Assembly: GCA_015680685.1 (NCBI GenBank)
Contig: MNCI01023331.1
Location: 143,385-207,384 of the forward strand
Reading direction: 5' to 3'
Length of the DNA stretch: 64,000 nucleotides
Origin: Gnetum montanum
Lineage: Eukaryota > Streptophyta > Gnetopsida > Gnetales > Gnetaceae
The position numbers were made by a program, and so were the translations under genes. Within the stretch, counting starts at the first letter, position 1; each line of letters begins with the position of its first letter. A model generated the notes under the pieces. It did no database searches, had not been told where the DNA came from, and saw nothing but the letters and a program-made list of their open reading frames with translations. This document shows positions 44,701-55,970 of this stretch, in pieces.

Positions 44701-46273
44701 TATGTAGGAAATTCAAACTTACAAATATATTTAAACATGTAGCAACTACCACTCAACCTACCAGGTCAGTACGGTAGTGGAAACTTTGGGAGCTCAACTA
44801 GGACTTTTTCATTCGTGACCGGTTTGAAGGGTTTCATACACTTCTTGACCAACCAACCTTGCCTCTTGCACTACTCATAATGGGAAGACTATTCAGCTAA
44901 GTAAGTATGGTACTCATCCCCACATTGATAAATCACACCCATCCGCATGTTCTGGGTGGAAGAAAACTCCTATAGGGCTAGCTGTGTCGTGGCTAGCTGA
45001 TCCAGTAGGTCGCTAACACCCACATCATCGAGGAAAAACCTGGTAGCAAACCTATACTATTAGCATTAGGTCACCTTGGCCAAACTAGCATAAACATAGT
45101 AGAACGAGGTTGCAAAACCTAATCCCCGGCAATGTAGACCATTCCTTGAGGGTTCTAGAAGCACGTTTTCATGAAACGTGCAAGGAACAATGTGTTGAAT
45201 TGGTGGTAGTAGTCATACTCAACCATCTTCTAGATCCAGGCCAAGCACCTTAGCCCTACTAGACGCTGGGTGGATCCTTCTCCCTGCCTACTCGTGATCA
45301 CCCTGTCAATCAGAAACCTCAAAAAGCCCTGACTTGCCCTAAGAAAAATGGTTTCTATTACGGCGGATGCCTCCTCCTACTCCAGGGAGGACCAAATGAT
45401 CACACTAAAGTGGTCAATGAGAATTTGTAAAAATTCCTATGCCCTAGGCTTGAACTAGATCCCTCGGTGCCACATACGCACAATGGGAGAAGGAACAATA
45501 GCCATAGGCCTGCCCACGTGGCACAAGACCTCTTTAACCTCCAAAACAATCAGCCTAGGTCTCAACCCCACCCTGCATAACCTAATCAGCAAATGTTGAC
45601 ATCGTATCCTAAAGAAATACATATGTAATATAGTAATAGCGTAGCATAACCTTTTCTCGCACATAGCGTAGCAAGGGCATGAAGACCTAGCATAGCAAGA
45701 ACATGTAAGTAGCCCAATGTAGCAACAGACAATTAATGACATGCCCTAGCAAAATAAGCATCACATGGCCAAGCCCTTTTAAGGATTTCACATTATGCCA
45801 TTTTAAAATTTAGGCAACTTAAACTGCCCAAGCCCCGTAGTTAAGCAGTCTTGCATGCAACAATGACACAACATTTATGCATCCACAGCAACCACAACAA
45901 TGACAACGGCGATGCATGGGCTAAAATGATGTGACAACAACCAAAAAAAAAAGTAGCTAAGAATAGACACAAAGCTGATAGGATGCAGAGCAAAAGCATA
46001 AAACAACAAAAAATACAAAACAAAACAAAAAAAAGGCAGAGGAGGCGTAACTTACTGGTTCAATGCCGTGCTCCTCTGCACCGCAACGTGTGAATGTGTC
46101 ACATGCATGAAGGTCTTCTTTGCCTCATCAACCTTTGCAAGCCCCAAATGGGTCTTAGGATCCATTGTTCTAATTGCAAATGCATACCCTTTATTGTGAA
46201 AATTGGCCTTGCTAATCGATAACACAGTCGCTTCGCACTCCAAAATCAGCTTGTGCTCTAATGTGATTTCTAT
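41709..46273 (-). pseudogene. Antisense cargo gene of element D
   Basis: All exons recognised in B are present in order. Exon 1: 46273 (start codon now ATA) to about 46054, donor GTAAGT. Exon 2: about 45571-45150, with LIVLEVKEVLCH and EFLQILIDHFSVIIWSSL. Exon 3: about 45060-44765. Exon 4: about 44680-43635, with GLPMEKLKEG and LTQGKVLGLE. Exon 5: about 43500-43040, with about four copies of an 18-20 residue unit around EAP(V/I)LMRRAL. Exon 6: about 42990-42865, DKFMFMQGVVDDMIKHLQ. Exon 7: 42754-41945. Exon 8: 41843-41709, acidic, TGA. Stops and lost splice bases show decay. Motif I has changed from LD to LE. Confidence 0.75.
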
Positions 46274-46315
46274 GTTTTTAAGATAAAAATGGCAAAATTG
46301 CTAGGGCCTAATCCC

Positions 46316-46365
46316 TATTTATGGTTGCGAGGGAAAAATGGAAAAGCTTGCCACCCTCTCTGATT
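46316..46365 (-). promoter_or_regulatory. Antisense gene promoter, element D
   Basis: Minus-strand CATAAATA (complement of TATTTATG, 46316-46323), 50 bp upstream of the start-codon position, with a CAGAGAGGG remnant of the GA tract (complement near 46352-46362). It matches the promoter regions of C and H. Confidence 0.6.
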
Positions 46366-46498
46366 AATGCGGAGCATGCCATACAGTGTAGCATGCTCAC
46401 GATGGCATCGTAGCATTGTTAGCATTAAATTCTTGACATGCTTCAAGTCAATTGTGTGCTTTCCTAAGAATAAAAAAGTATATATTTGTTTTTGTCAC

Positions 46499-46976
46499 AG
46501 GTCTAAAAAGACCTTAAACTAGCAATCCTAGCAATCACAACACGACGAGTCTGAAAAGACCTTAAACTAGCAATCTTAGCATAGTTACATTTCTAACGGT
46601 CTGGAAAGATCCTAAACTAGCAATCTCGACATGTTACATGTGTTGTCTACAATTACATGGATAGTTTTGCATCTTTCCAAAGTTTCACACTTCCATATTG
46701 GTAGTATCACCACTTCTAGTAGTCTTGTGTTAGTAGTGTGTGTGTCCAGTCTCAATGGTTTTGCATTTTTAGTACCTATCTTTGCTTGTTCCACATACCA
46801 TCATTCTACATGTTAAAACTTTGCATGTTACAATCTGGCAGTCTGAAATGATAATAAACTAGTAGCTTGGCATTTACATGATTCACAGCTTCACACTATT
46901 GCATTGGTAACCTTACATCTTTAGCAGTCTTGCACTCTCATGCCTTGATGGTCCGTCATGACCTTAAACTGGCAAA
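46499..46976 (+). repeat. Hairpin array before RT, element D
   Basis: GGTC-TAAAAA-GACC plus TTAAACTAGCA at 46499, GTC-TGAAAA-GAC near 46549, GGTC-TGGAAA-GATC near 46600, decayed units, and a perfect GGTC-CGTCAT-GACC plus TTAAACTGGCA near 46949. Confidence 0.8.
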
Positions 46977-47109
46977 CTTTAACCTTTACATCATCACACA
47001 TTGCAAGTGGTATCTCATCATTACTTTGCAAATTTTTGATATGCACAGTCTTCACCAATAGACATCTCTTAACCAGGCTGTTGTCTCATGTTGGTAGGTT
47101 GAGAAAGAG

Positions 47110-48792
47110 ATGGAAGTCCATTGCGACCTCACCACACCTTTAACACTAGCAGGTCCACAGGGCAAGCTCGCGAGATAGTTGAAACCCTATATGATCGACT
47201 GGGGGTTGATCATAGTTAGCACCATAGAAACCTTAGAAGCATCCCTAGACTAGCCTAAGCATCTAGTCAAAGCCATAGATTTAGAGGTTGGGGATGTGAT
47301 TGAGGACCCTCTCATCGAGACGCCTGTTACCACTTCTAAAGGGGAGATAAAAACATTGAAACTCAACTTCCTTTTAGATGCATGAACACACAACAATGTA
47401 GCCAAGATCCTGCAAGACAATATCAATGCCTTTGCATGGTCATATAGCAACATCCTAGGTCTATATCTACAATTGATTCAGCATAACATCATCCTAGACC
47501 AGTGCATGAAGGTAGTCAAGCAGAAGACTCTCAAAATTAAATCGGAAATTGCACTGGCTATAAGGGATGAAATCACCAAGCTATACCAAGATGGTTTCAT
47601 CTGCGTAGTTGATTACTCAAAGTGGGTGTCCAACATTATTGTAGTTTTGAAGAAAATGGGAGGAATACGTATTTGTATAGACTTTTGGAACTTGAACAGG
47701 GCAACGATTAAGGAAAACTTTCCACTTCCAAGCATTGATAAACTCATCGACACCATGGCTGGTCACATTTTACTATCCTTTATGGATGGTTTCTCCAGCT
47801 ATAACCAAATCTGCATTAACCGAAAGCACCAACTATCAATGACCTTCATGACACCATCGGGGAACTTTTACTATACCACGATGCCTTTCGGGCTCAATAA
47901 TGTTGGAGCAACCTACCAGCAAGCCATGACCTATATCATTAATGACTACCTCCTAGGAAAGTTAAACAACTACATGGATGATATAGTTGTCAAGTCCAAG
48001 GAGGCAATTGATCACCCACAAGACCTAGGAATAGTCCTCAAGTGTTTCCAAAAGCATAACTTGTGACTCAATCCTAAGAAGTGCATCTTTGGGGTGAAAA
48101 ATAGATGCATGTTAGGTTTTGTAGTATCGAAGGTCAAAATACAGGTGGACCCTAACAAAGTCAAGGTCATTGTCAACCTAGCACCCCCCACAAACCTTAA
48201 GGAGCTATGCGGTTTGTAGGGTAGAGTACAGTTCACTCAAAGGTTCATAGCGAGGCTGACCAAAAAGTTACATCCCATGCAACATCTTCTAAAGAAGGGG
48301 GTTAACTTTGAATGGACAACCCAATGTCAGCAAGCCTTTGATGACTTGAAAAAGGAGATTTCACACCTCCCAACTCTGCATCCGTCACAAAGGGACAAAC
48401 CCTTCTTCATCTAGTTCATTACCTCCAACACATCTATCACCACATTGCTATGTTAGAAACGAAACGATAGTTCTAAGACACTTGTGTATTATCTGAGTCA
48501 TGTACTAATAGCACACAAGCCAAAATACAATGAAGTAGAGAGGAATTGCCTTGCCTTAGTGTTTGCACTAAAAAAGTGGAGGAATTACCTATTCAGTAGT
48601 ATAACCAACATCATTTGCAAGAGCAATATACTTCGGGCTATTAGCAACAATCTATACAAAAGTAGCAGGATAGCCTGGTGGAAAGTGATAACCGCATAAT
48701 TTGATTTACACTATGTAAGTCAATCATCGACAAAGGGTCAAGCCATAGCGAGCTATCTCATAGTCTTACCGATCGATGATCAGGCAACCATA
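47110..48792 (+). pseudogene. pol: Element D pol: RT and first RNase H
   Basis: ATGGAA at 47110 after TTGGTAG|GTTGAG. RT is nearly open: DEITKLYQDGFI, FPLPSIDKLIDT, FMDGFSSYNQI, catalytic YMDD near 47970. RNase H: VYYLSHVLIAHKPKYNEVERN, NNLYKSSRIAWWK. Stops near 48064, 48218 and 48412. Cut at 48792 by element H, before the second RNase H. Confidence 0.88.
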
Positions 48793-50459
48793 TGTAGCGA
48801 TTGAAAATGTTGGTGGATGGAAAACACTGAGAGGTTAGCGAACATGACATTCTTAACCCCGTACCCATGGGAGGGTCATGTTGGGAATGCATGTGGATAC
48901 AGGGCTCCCTGAATGGTCTGGTCGATGAAACAAGGACTTATGTCAGCATCTATATAGCCTTTTGCAACATATATATTGAAACATGAATGAAAATACAACG
49001 TGATAAACTAAGAAGTAGATAAAAAATGAAATGATGTTTGAAAATAGATAAAGCAGGAAATAATGCAACATGCGACAATGTTAAGAGACCAGATAAAGCA
49101 TAGTTAGGAAAATGCGCTACTTTGAAGTTACAAATTTTTTTTTCTTGGAGTAGGCATGGCCAGTTGCATAGCGAGACGTAATACAAAGGCTTCGGAAGTA
49201 ATCCAAATGCGTTAGCAGATAACTTGGGCACTCAGGAACAAACTTCAAGACTGATAATGTGGGGTTCTACCAAGGTGGTAGAAGAAAGGAGGAAGATGGA
49301 ATGGAATGTCAACCAAGAATAGCTACTATTTGCAATGCTAAATAGAAACTTTACAATGCTTGCTACTAGATCAGAGAGAGTACCAGCCAAGAAGAACTCT
49401 AGGGAGCCAGAGAGTTCAAGAATAGCTGAATTGGAATCAGAGAGAAAGTTAGAACTAGAGAAAGAGAGAGCCCAAAGAAAGTAAAAGCCCCTCTCGAAGG
49501 TTTGAAAAGAAAATTCTAGTTTGAAAGAAAATCCAAGAGTCCTTTGAATGCTACTTGTCGAGGTATTTATAGGACTGAGGGCATGCAAGAGGGATAGTCT
49601 AGATGCCATTTTCTCTACATTTCCACTGACTTGCTCATGCCACATGTGCGAACATGGCTGTTATGCTCATGACCATTGTGAGCATTGCAACTGTGGACCT
49701 ACCACGCCATCATTGCACTGTTAGCACTTAGGGGAACATGCCATGTTTTGGGTAGGGCACATTGATGTTGCTTAACCACCTACATGCATTGTAGCGTAGC
49801 ATGTTTGGCATGGCATAGCGTCAATGTCTACACTACATTCTTGCTACGCCATGCTATGCTATGCAGTGTAGCATAGTGCAACAACTATTCTTAGTCATAG
49901 AAACTCTGCCGACTTTGCTAGGATTTGTTTCCTATGGTGTAATACTTATGTACTTTGCTCTTTCCCTTTGAGTTGCCTTCTGTCTCTTCTGTAGGATTGC
50001 TACACCTTGTAGCTTAGTGTAGTGTAGTAGCAGACATAGTCCACCACTTCCTAACAGAAAGGGACATCGTTGCAGGACCCGAAGCTAGGCGAGGAGGCTA
50101 TCTATACAATTGATGTCATGTTACATTCTGCAATCATTTTCTGAAGCATGCTATTCTATACAGCATAGTGTAGCGTAGCCAACTTCGCAACCTAGAAAAC
50201 TTGCTAAACTATTTTTCATGCACCGAGAGTGTTGCTGCCAACTCCATGTTGTTTCTGAGTAGGCTGCTAACCAAGCAGGCTACTTAGGTGGTCAGGTGGG
50301 ATGACCCTTAGAACTTTTTGACACCTAAAGTAGAAAATTTTTGAAACTGGTCAGCCTAAACTCAGAGCATTCTCCTCTTGGAGAACTACCGTAGTGCTAC
50401 TCAGATTGGAAGGCCTAGTGAAGTGAAGATGACCTTGTATTTTTTTTTGGGGTGTTTCA
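48793..50459 (-). repeat. 3' LTR of element H
   Basis: 1,667 bp; complement of TGAAACACCCC at the right end (50459), TGTAGCG at the left. Minus-strand TATAAATA at 49564-49571. Palindromic U3 at about 49790-49870. Confidence 0.88.
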
Positions 50460-51530
50460 TTGGCCCCTCTTTGTTGGTGTCCAGAGAATGTGCTATATGG
50501 ACATCAACAAAGAATATGAAACACTACAGCAAGTGAACTGCTAAGGTTGTCATTCGGTGAGTGTCGAACGTCGCTTGGCCATACTTCAGAGTGTTGCATT
50601 GATTGTGCAGAGGTTAAGGCAGAGAGCAAAGACGATGTTTAGTAGAGTCCCTCATTGAAGTGCTTTGAGGGACTCATTCGTGTTTTCATCTTTGGCTAGT
50701 GTTGTTCTTCAATCTCTTATAGGATAGGTGTTTCCTTCATGGGATGAGCTGTGTTACATCTATAAAGTGTTTTGACCTACCCACGAATGTGTTCCATGCG
50801 TTGAGCTGTGTTATGCGTGACATGGAACTTGCAATGGTTTTCCCTTGGCAGTGAGCTATGTTACACGTATGATGGGAGTTTACACTCTGTAGTAGCTAGG
50901 CTAGTCGAAGCACTCACTTTGTGACATGGTAGCATTTGCTGCGGTGCCAAGAGATACTTGTGAGGGAAAAGGCCTTGCTGGCTTTTGGCATTCTTGTTAC
51001 TCTTAAACACCTGAGCTGATGTGTGATATCCAAATTTGAAAGGCCAGCAATGACCTCGGCAGCATCGGTGCGGTAGGGTTGGTTCTGAAGGTGCCGGGAG
51101 TCACTTGTGGATGCAAATGTTCTAGAGTCCCTGCTAGTGGTTTGCATTCCTAGTTCAACTATGGGATTAGCTACCACATAGCTAATGGTTTTGCAAACCC
51201 AGGCATCGGCAGGGCTAGGTAGTAATAATATTGCATCTAGGCTACAATACTGCCATCACTCCAGATGCATTAACTTGCTCCAGAACCACCGTCGAGACAC
51301 TGGCTCGTGGTGACAGGAGGTTCAGAGAGCCAACATGATGTTGTCCAGCATCTTCAGAGATTCAACATGATGCCTAGGGTGGTGACATCATGCATGTTCT
51401 AGATTAGGTTCTTAGTGCATCGTGAACTACGTTCTAGAGCTACGGTGACCCACCCATGCGTTAGCATCATGGCTACTCACCCGATGTGTGGTTAGTGCTG
51501 GTGTGTGCTGAGGGTGCGATGTGAACCCAG
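50460..51530 (-). other. Element H PPT stem-loop and 3' untranslated region
   Basis: Inverted repeat arms 50469-50483 and 50498-50512 (CTTTGTTGGTGTCCA / TGGACATCAACAAAG, 14 of 15 paired, one G-U in RNA). No gene is supported in the rest. Confidence 0.7.
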
Positions 51531-51755
51531 TTTAAGGTCTTGGTAGACCATGTGCTGGTTTAAAGTCTCAGCAGACTGTTGTGCTAGTTTAAGGTCCCAG
51601 TGGACTGTACATGCTAGTTTATCATCATAGCAGATGCTGCTTACTGTGAACACTAGTTTAACGTCATAGCAGATGATGGCCAGTGTTGTTAGTTTATCAT
51701 CATTGTGGATGCTGCTCGGTGTTGATGCCAGTTTAACATCATAGAGAACAATGGT
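51531..51755 (-). repeat. Hairpin array after pol, element H
   Basis: About seven minus-strand units, for example GGTC-TACCAA-GACC plus TTAAACTGGG at 51531-51552 and a GTCC-ACTGGGAC unit near 51592. The GGTC-type units lie far from pol and the ATGATG-type (CGTC-derived) units near pol, the same order as in G. Confidence 0.8.
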
Positions 51756-51776
51756 CGACGTCATTGCTATGGTGCT

Positions 51777-54700
51777 TTAGACATAGTATGGCTTGAGGTA
51801 TGAGTGGTTCACCAGGTTGGCAAGCTCGTTGCCATTCATGTCTGCTAGCTCAAAGGCTCCATTCCTGAAGGCTTTAGTAACCACATAAGGGCCTTCCTAG
51901 TTGGCAGAGAATTTGCTCACGTGCTCATGGGTGGCCTTGAGGATGAGGTCTCCCTTCTTCACCGACGATTGATGTAGGTCTACATGGTGCTTCTACTTCT
52001 ACTTTCTTTGGTAGTGCTTGATGTGTTTTAGTGCCTTCATGCACTCCTCCTCCATTGAGTTGAGGTTGATGATGTACAATTCGTTATTCTAGCCTTCACT
52101 CACAATTTCTGTGAGGATCATCCAAAGCGATGGTACCTACAAATCAAGAGGCAACATAGCTTCAAATCCGTAAACAAGACTGTAAGGGATCTTACTTGTC
52201 ATAGTTTGGCACGTTGATCTATAAGCCCATAGGACGTAGAGGATTTTCTCATGCCACTGCCTCTTTCTATTGTTGAGCATCCACTTTAGCAAGTTGATGA
52301 TGGACTTATTTGTAGCTTCTACTTGTCCATTCGCCTATGGATAGTAAGGGGAAGAAAATGATTGTTTGATGCCTAGGTTACTATAGAAGGTTTAGGTTTT
52401 CATACTGTTGAACTGTGGCCCATTGTCGGTCACAATGGTCATTGGAAGCCCAAACCTTGCTATAATGTTATCTAAGATAAAATGGAAAATTTGCTGCGAC
52501 ATGGTTTTCTTAGGGGGATGGCCTTCACCCACTTAGTGAAATATTCAGTGGTGGTAATGATGAAGTTATGCCCTATGAAGGACTTGGGCATGATAGGCCC
52601 TATGAGGTCTAACCCCCATCGTTAAAAGGGGCACGTGATTTGAGTAGGATGCAAGTTAGTAGGCACTATGTGTATGAGATTTGCGTATCTTTGGCACATG
52701 TCACATGTTTTAAATTTTCACAGGTAGTCACGTTCCATGTGGGGCCAGTAGTACCCTAAGCATTAGACTTTGGCAGCCGTAGCCCTGGGTGCTATGTATC
52801 TGCTGCACAGTTCCTCATGTACCTCATTAACTACTTTTTGCATTTGCTCGCCACCCAAGCATACCAGCAAGACCCCATCATAGGAACGTTGGTAGAGGGC
52901 ATCATTTCCTATGAGTATGTACTACTAGGCATGCTTGTAGACTACATCCCTATGGGTAGATGTCAATCCTTCTGGAAGCTCACCATGCTATAGATAAGCC
53001 TTGATATTGGCGTAACGCTCCTGGGTATCTGCGACACTAACAAATGCCACATGTTTTTCCTAAGTGATAGGTTTTATACATTCTATAATCGAGGTTGGTA
53101 GGTTCACTAGGGAATGTGATGGTATGTTTAGCACGAGGGTAGCTAGAGCATCTACTAAAACATTTTCATTACATGGCATGTGTTGCACATCTACAGTTGT
53201 GAATTGCTTAAGTAGGATTTTCACCAAATCACAGTAAGGTTGCAGGTGCGTAGCCTTGCAGGCATAGACCTCGGTGACCTGATTCACCACTAATTGTGAA
53301 TCTCCTCAGATGGCCAATTATCATATGTGTAATGTTTGGGCAGTTAAGAGGCCTCTGAGTAGCCCCTTGTACTCTGCTATGTTGTTGGTACAGGGGAACG
53401 TAAATCGGTAAGAAGATGGATGCATTTCCCTAAAGGAAAATGTTATTATGGTAGTGGCGCTACCTCCTTGAATAGTTGATGCACCGTTGAAATGTAGTAT
53501 AGCCTCAAGATGCGATGGGACAATGTAGACATTGCTGATGTATTCGTCCATAACTTGGGGTCTATGGTCACCTGGTCATTAATCGACGAAGCTGTTAATT
53601 AGGTCACTATGGCTTGACCCTTCGTCAACGATTGGCTTATGTATCGTAGATCGAATTCTGTGGTTTTTACTTTCCATCGGGCTATCCTACTACTTTCATA
53701 CAAGTTGTTGGTGATAGCCTGGAGTACATTGCTTTTGCAAATGATATTAGTTGTTCTGCGGAACAGATAGTGTCTCCACTTTTTTAGTGTGAATACTAGT
53801 GCTAGGTAATTCCTTTCTACTTTGTTGTACCTCGTTTCGTGTGATACTAGTGCATAACTTAGATAATATACCAATATCTCAGAATCGTCATTTTGTTTTT
53901 GGCACAGCACTGTGGCGATGGATGCATTGGAGGTCGCAAGGTAGATAAAAAAGGATTTATCACCATGTGGCAGATGCATAGTTGGAAGGTTTGAAAGCTC
54001 TTCTTTTAGGTTGTTAAAGGCTTGTTGACATTGGGTTGTCCATTCAAAGTTGACCCTCTTCTTTAAAAGGTGTTGCATAGGGTGTAACTTGTCGGTCAAT
54101 CTTGCTATAAACCTATAGATGAATTGCACTCTTCCTTGTAAACTGCGTAACTCTTTAAGATTTGTGGGGGGGTGCTAGGTTGATGATGGCCTTGACTTTG
54201 TTAGGGTCCACCCGTATTCCTACCTCTAATACCACGAATCCCAGCATGCATATGGTTCTTACCCCAAAGATGAACTTCTTTGGGTTGAGGCATAGATCAT
54301 GCATTCAGCAGCATTTGAGGACTATCCCTAGATCATGTAGGTGGTCAGCTACTTCCTTAGATTTAACTACTATATCGTCTACGTAGTCATTTAAAGTTTC
54401 TAGGATGTAGACGGTAAAAATATAAGTCATGGCTCACTGGTAAGTTGCTCCAGCATTCTTGAGCCTAAAAGGCATCATGGTGTAGCAGAAGGTTCCCCAT
54501 GGGATCATGAAGGTTGTGGACAACTGGTGCTCTAGGTTAATATGAATTTGGTTGTATTCAGAGAAACCATCCATGAAGGATAACAGAGCATGACCAGTCG
54601 TGGTGTCGATAAGTTGATTGATGCTTGGGAGTCGGAAGTCATCCTTGATCATTGCTTTATTTAAATCTCAGAATCTATACATATTTGTATCCCTCCCATT

Positions 54701-55245
54701 TTCTTTGAAACTACGATGACATTGGACACCCACTTTGAGTAGTGGACTGTGCGGATGAAACCCTCTTGGTAGAGTTTAGTGATTTCATCTCTTATAGCTA
54801 CCACTATTTCTGGCTTAATTTTACAAGCCTTCTGCTTGAGTACTTTCATGCATGGGTCTAGGATGATGTTATGTTGAATTAGTCGCAGATCTAGACCTAG
54901 CATGTCACTATATGACCGGATGAAAATGTCGATGTTTTCTTGTAGGAATTTAGCTAAATCTTTATGCATTTGCGTCTCTAGGAGGGAGCTAAGTTTTAAT
55001 TCTTTTACCTTCCGCTTTAACATGGTCATAGGTGTCTCAATGAGAGGGTCCTCGGTTACATCCCTGACCTCTAGGTCTAGAGTCTTGATCGAATACTCGG
55101 GCTAGTCTAGGGATGCCTCTAAAGTTTCTATAGTGTTGGTTATGGTCAACCCCCAATAGATCATGTCAGGGTTCAACTGGCTTGTGAGCTTATCCTATGG
55201 TCTGGCTATCGTCAAAGGCATGGAAAGGTCATAGTGAATTTCCAT
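51777..55245 (-). pseudogene. pol: Element H pol: RT, RNase H, second RNase H, integrase
   Basis: ATG 55245 (ATGGAAATTCAC) after GATGACAG|GTCAAG. RT: LLETQMHKDLAKFLQENID, RDEITKLYQEGFI, FRLPSINQLIDTTTG, catalytic YVDD near 54385. RNase H: VYYLSYALVSHETRYNKVERN, LYESSRIARWK. Second RNase H: LHFNGASTIQGG, FPCTNNIAEYKGLL, VYACKATHLQPYC. Integrase: zinc-binding region near 52830-52690, VTDNGPQF near 52425, many stops, end at about 51777. The DNGP triplet is kept, unlike in B. Confidence 0.88.
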
Positions 55246-55607
55246 CTTCCACTTGACCTGTCATCATAAGATGAAAGTTTGGTTAGGAGACATCTGCTAG
55301 AGGTTGTGCGACAACAATTTGCAAAGCATTGATGAGGTGGCGAGTCTGCCCTTTTAAGATCAAGATGAATTGCCCTAGTAGGATACATGAGTGTAAGTCT
55401 ACAGGAGGTAAAAAATTTGTTAGTTTAGTGTCATCTTGAGTTGTCAATTTTTGACATGTCATGAAAAGTAATAGTATATGGAATAAGAGGCTTTACAGGT
55501 ATATAAAGTGCTGAGTTGCTAATGCGGAAGTCAGGGCTATGGACCCAAAATCCTTGGTAATTATGACACTATCACAAAAAATGACTGATGTAAGCATGCG
55601 GTGTTGG
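55246..55607 (-). other. Spacer upstream of RT in element H
   Basis: No gene supported. It holds the AG|G possible splice acceptor directly upstream of the RT ATG and AT-rich sequence collinear with the same place in C and D. Confidence 0.4.
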
Positions 55608-55732
55608 TAGTTTGATGTCATTATAGACCATCAAGGATGCAGTTATGCTAGGGCTACTTAGTTTGAGGTCTTTTCAGGCCAATCGCATTGCGATTGGCAG
55701 GGTTATTAGTTTAAGATCTTTGCGGACCCATA
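55608..55732 (-). repeat. Hairpin array before RT, element H (about 3 units)
   Basis: Minus-strand GGTC-TATAAT-GACA, GGCC-TGAAAA-GACC and GGTC-CGCAAA-GATC, each with a CTTAAAC or CATCAAAC type tail. Shorter than the C and D arrays. Confidence 0.7.
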
Positions 55733-55865
55733 ATCAAAACAAAATATATTACTATTTTTTTTGGGGAAGCGAGTAGCTAGTTTGAAGCATGTCATGATTT
55801 AAATGCTAATAGTGCCATGATGGCATGGCGAGCATGCTACGCTACATAGGTTACCTCATATTAAT

Positions 55866-55927
55866 TAGAGAGAGAGAGATAAGTCTCCCTGCTTCGTCAT
55901 CACCGCTGTCATTCGCCACTATAAATA
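55866..55927 (+). promoter_or_regulatory. Antisense gene promoter, element H
   Basis: AGAGAGAGAGAGAT (55867-55880) and TATAAATA (55920-55927), 51 bp before ATG 55971. This is the best-preserved example: perfect TATA, intact ATG and GA tract. Confidence 0.7.
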
Positions 55928-55970
55928 AGGATCGAACTCCAGTAAATTTACCATTTTTTGTCATATGAAC

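Larger units (their letters stand above)
35168..48792 (+). mobile_element. Element D: family 2 element from 5' LTR to RNase H
   Basis: 5' LTR, decayed PBS, leader repeats, gag, protease, hairpin array, complete antisense gene, second hairpin array, RT and first RNase H. The 3' part is cut at 48792 by the LTR of element H. D inserted into element G. With B it gives the clearest view of the element layout. Confidence 0.9.

Noticed and set aside
47473-48066. Envelope-like or other extra sense gene in the elements
   Set aside because: No extra sense frame is found between integrase and the 3' LTR or before gag; the long frames there are RT or gag.
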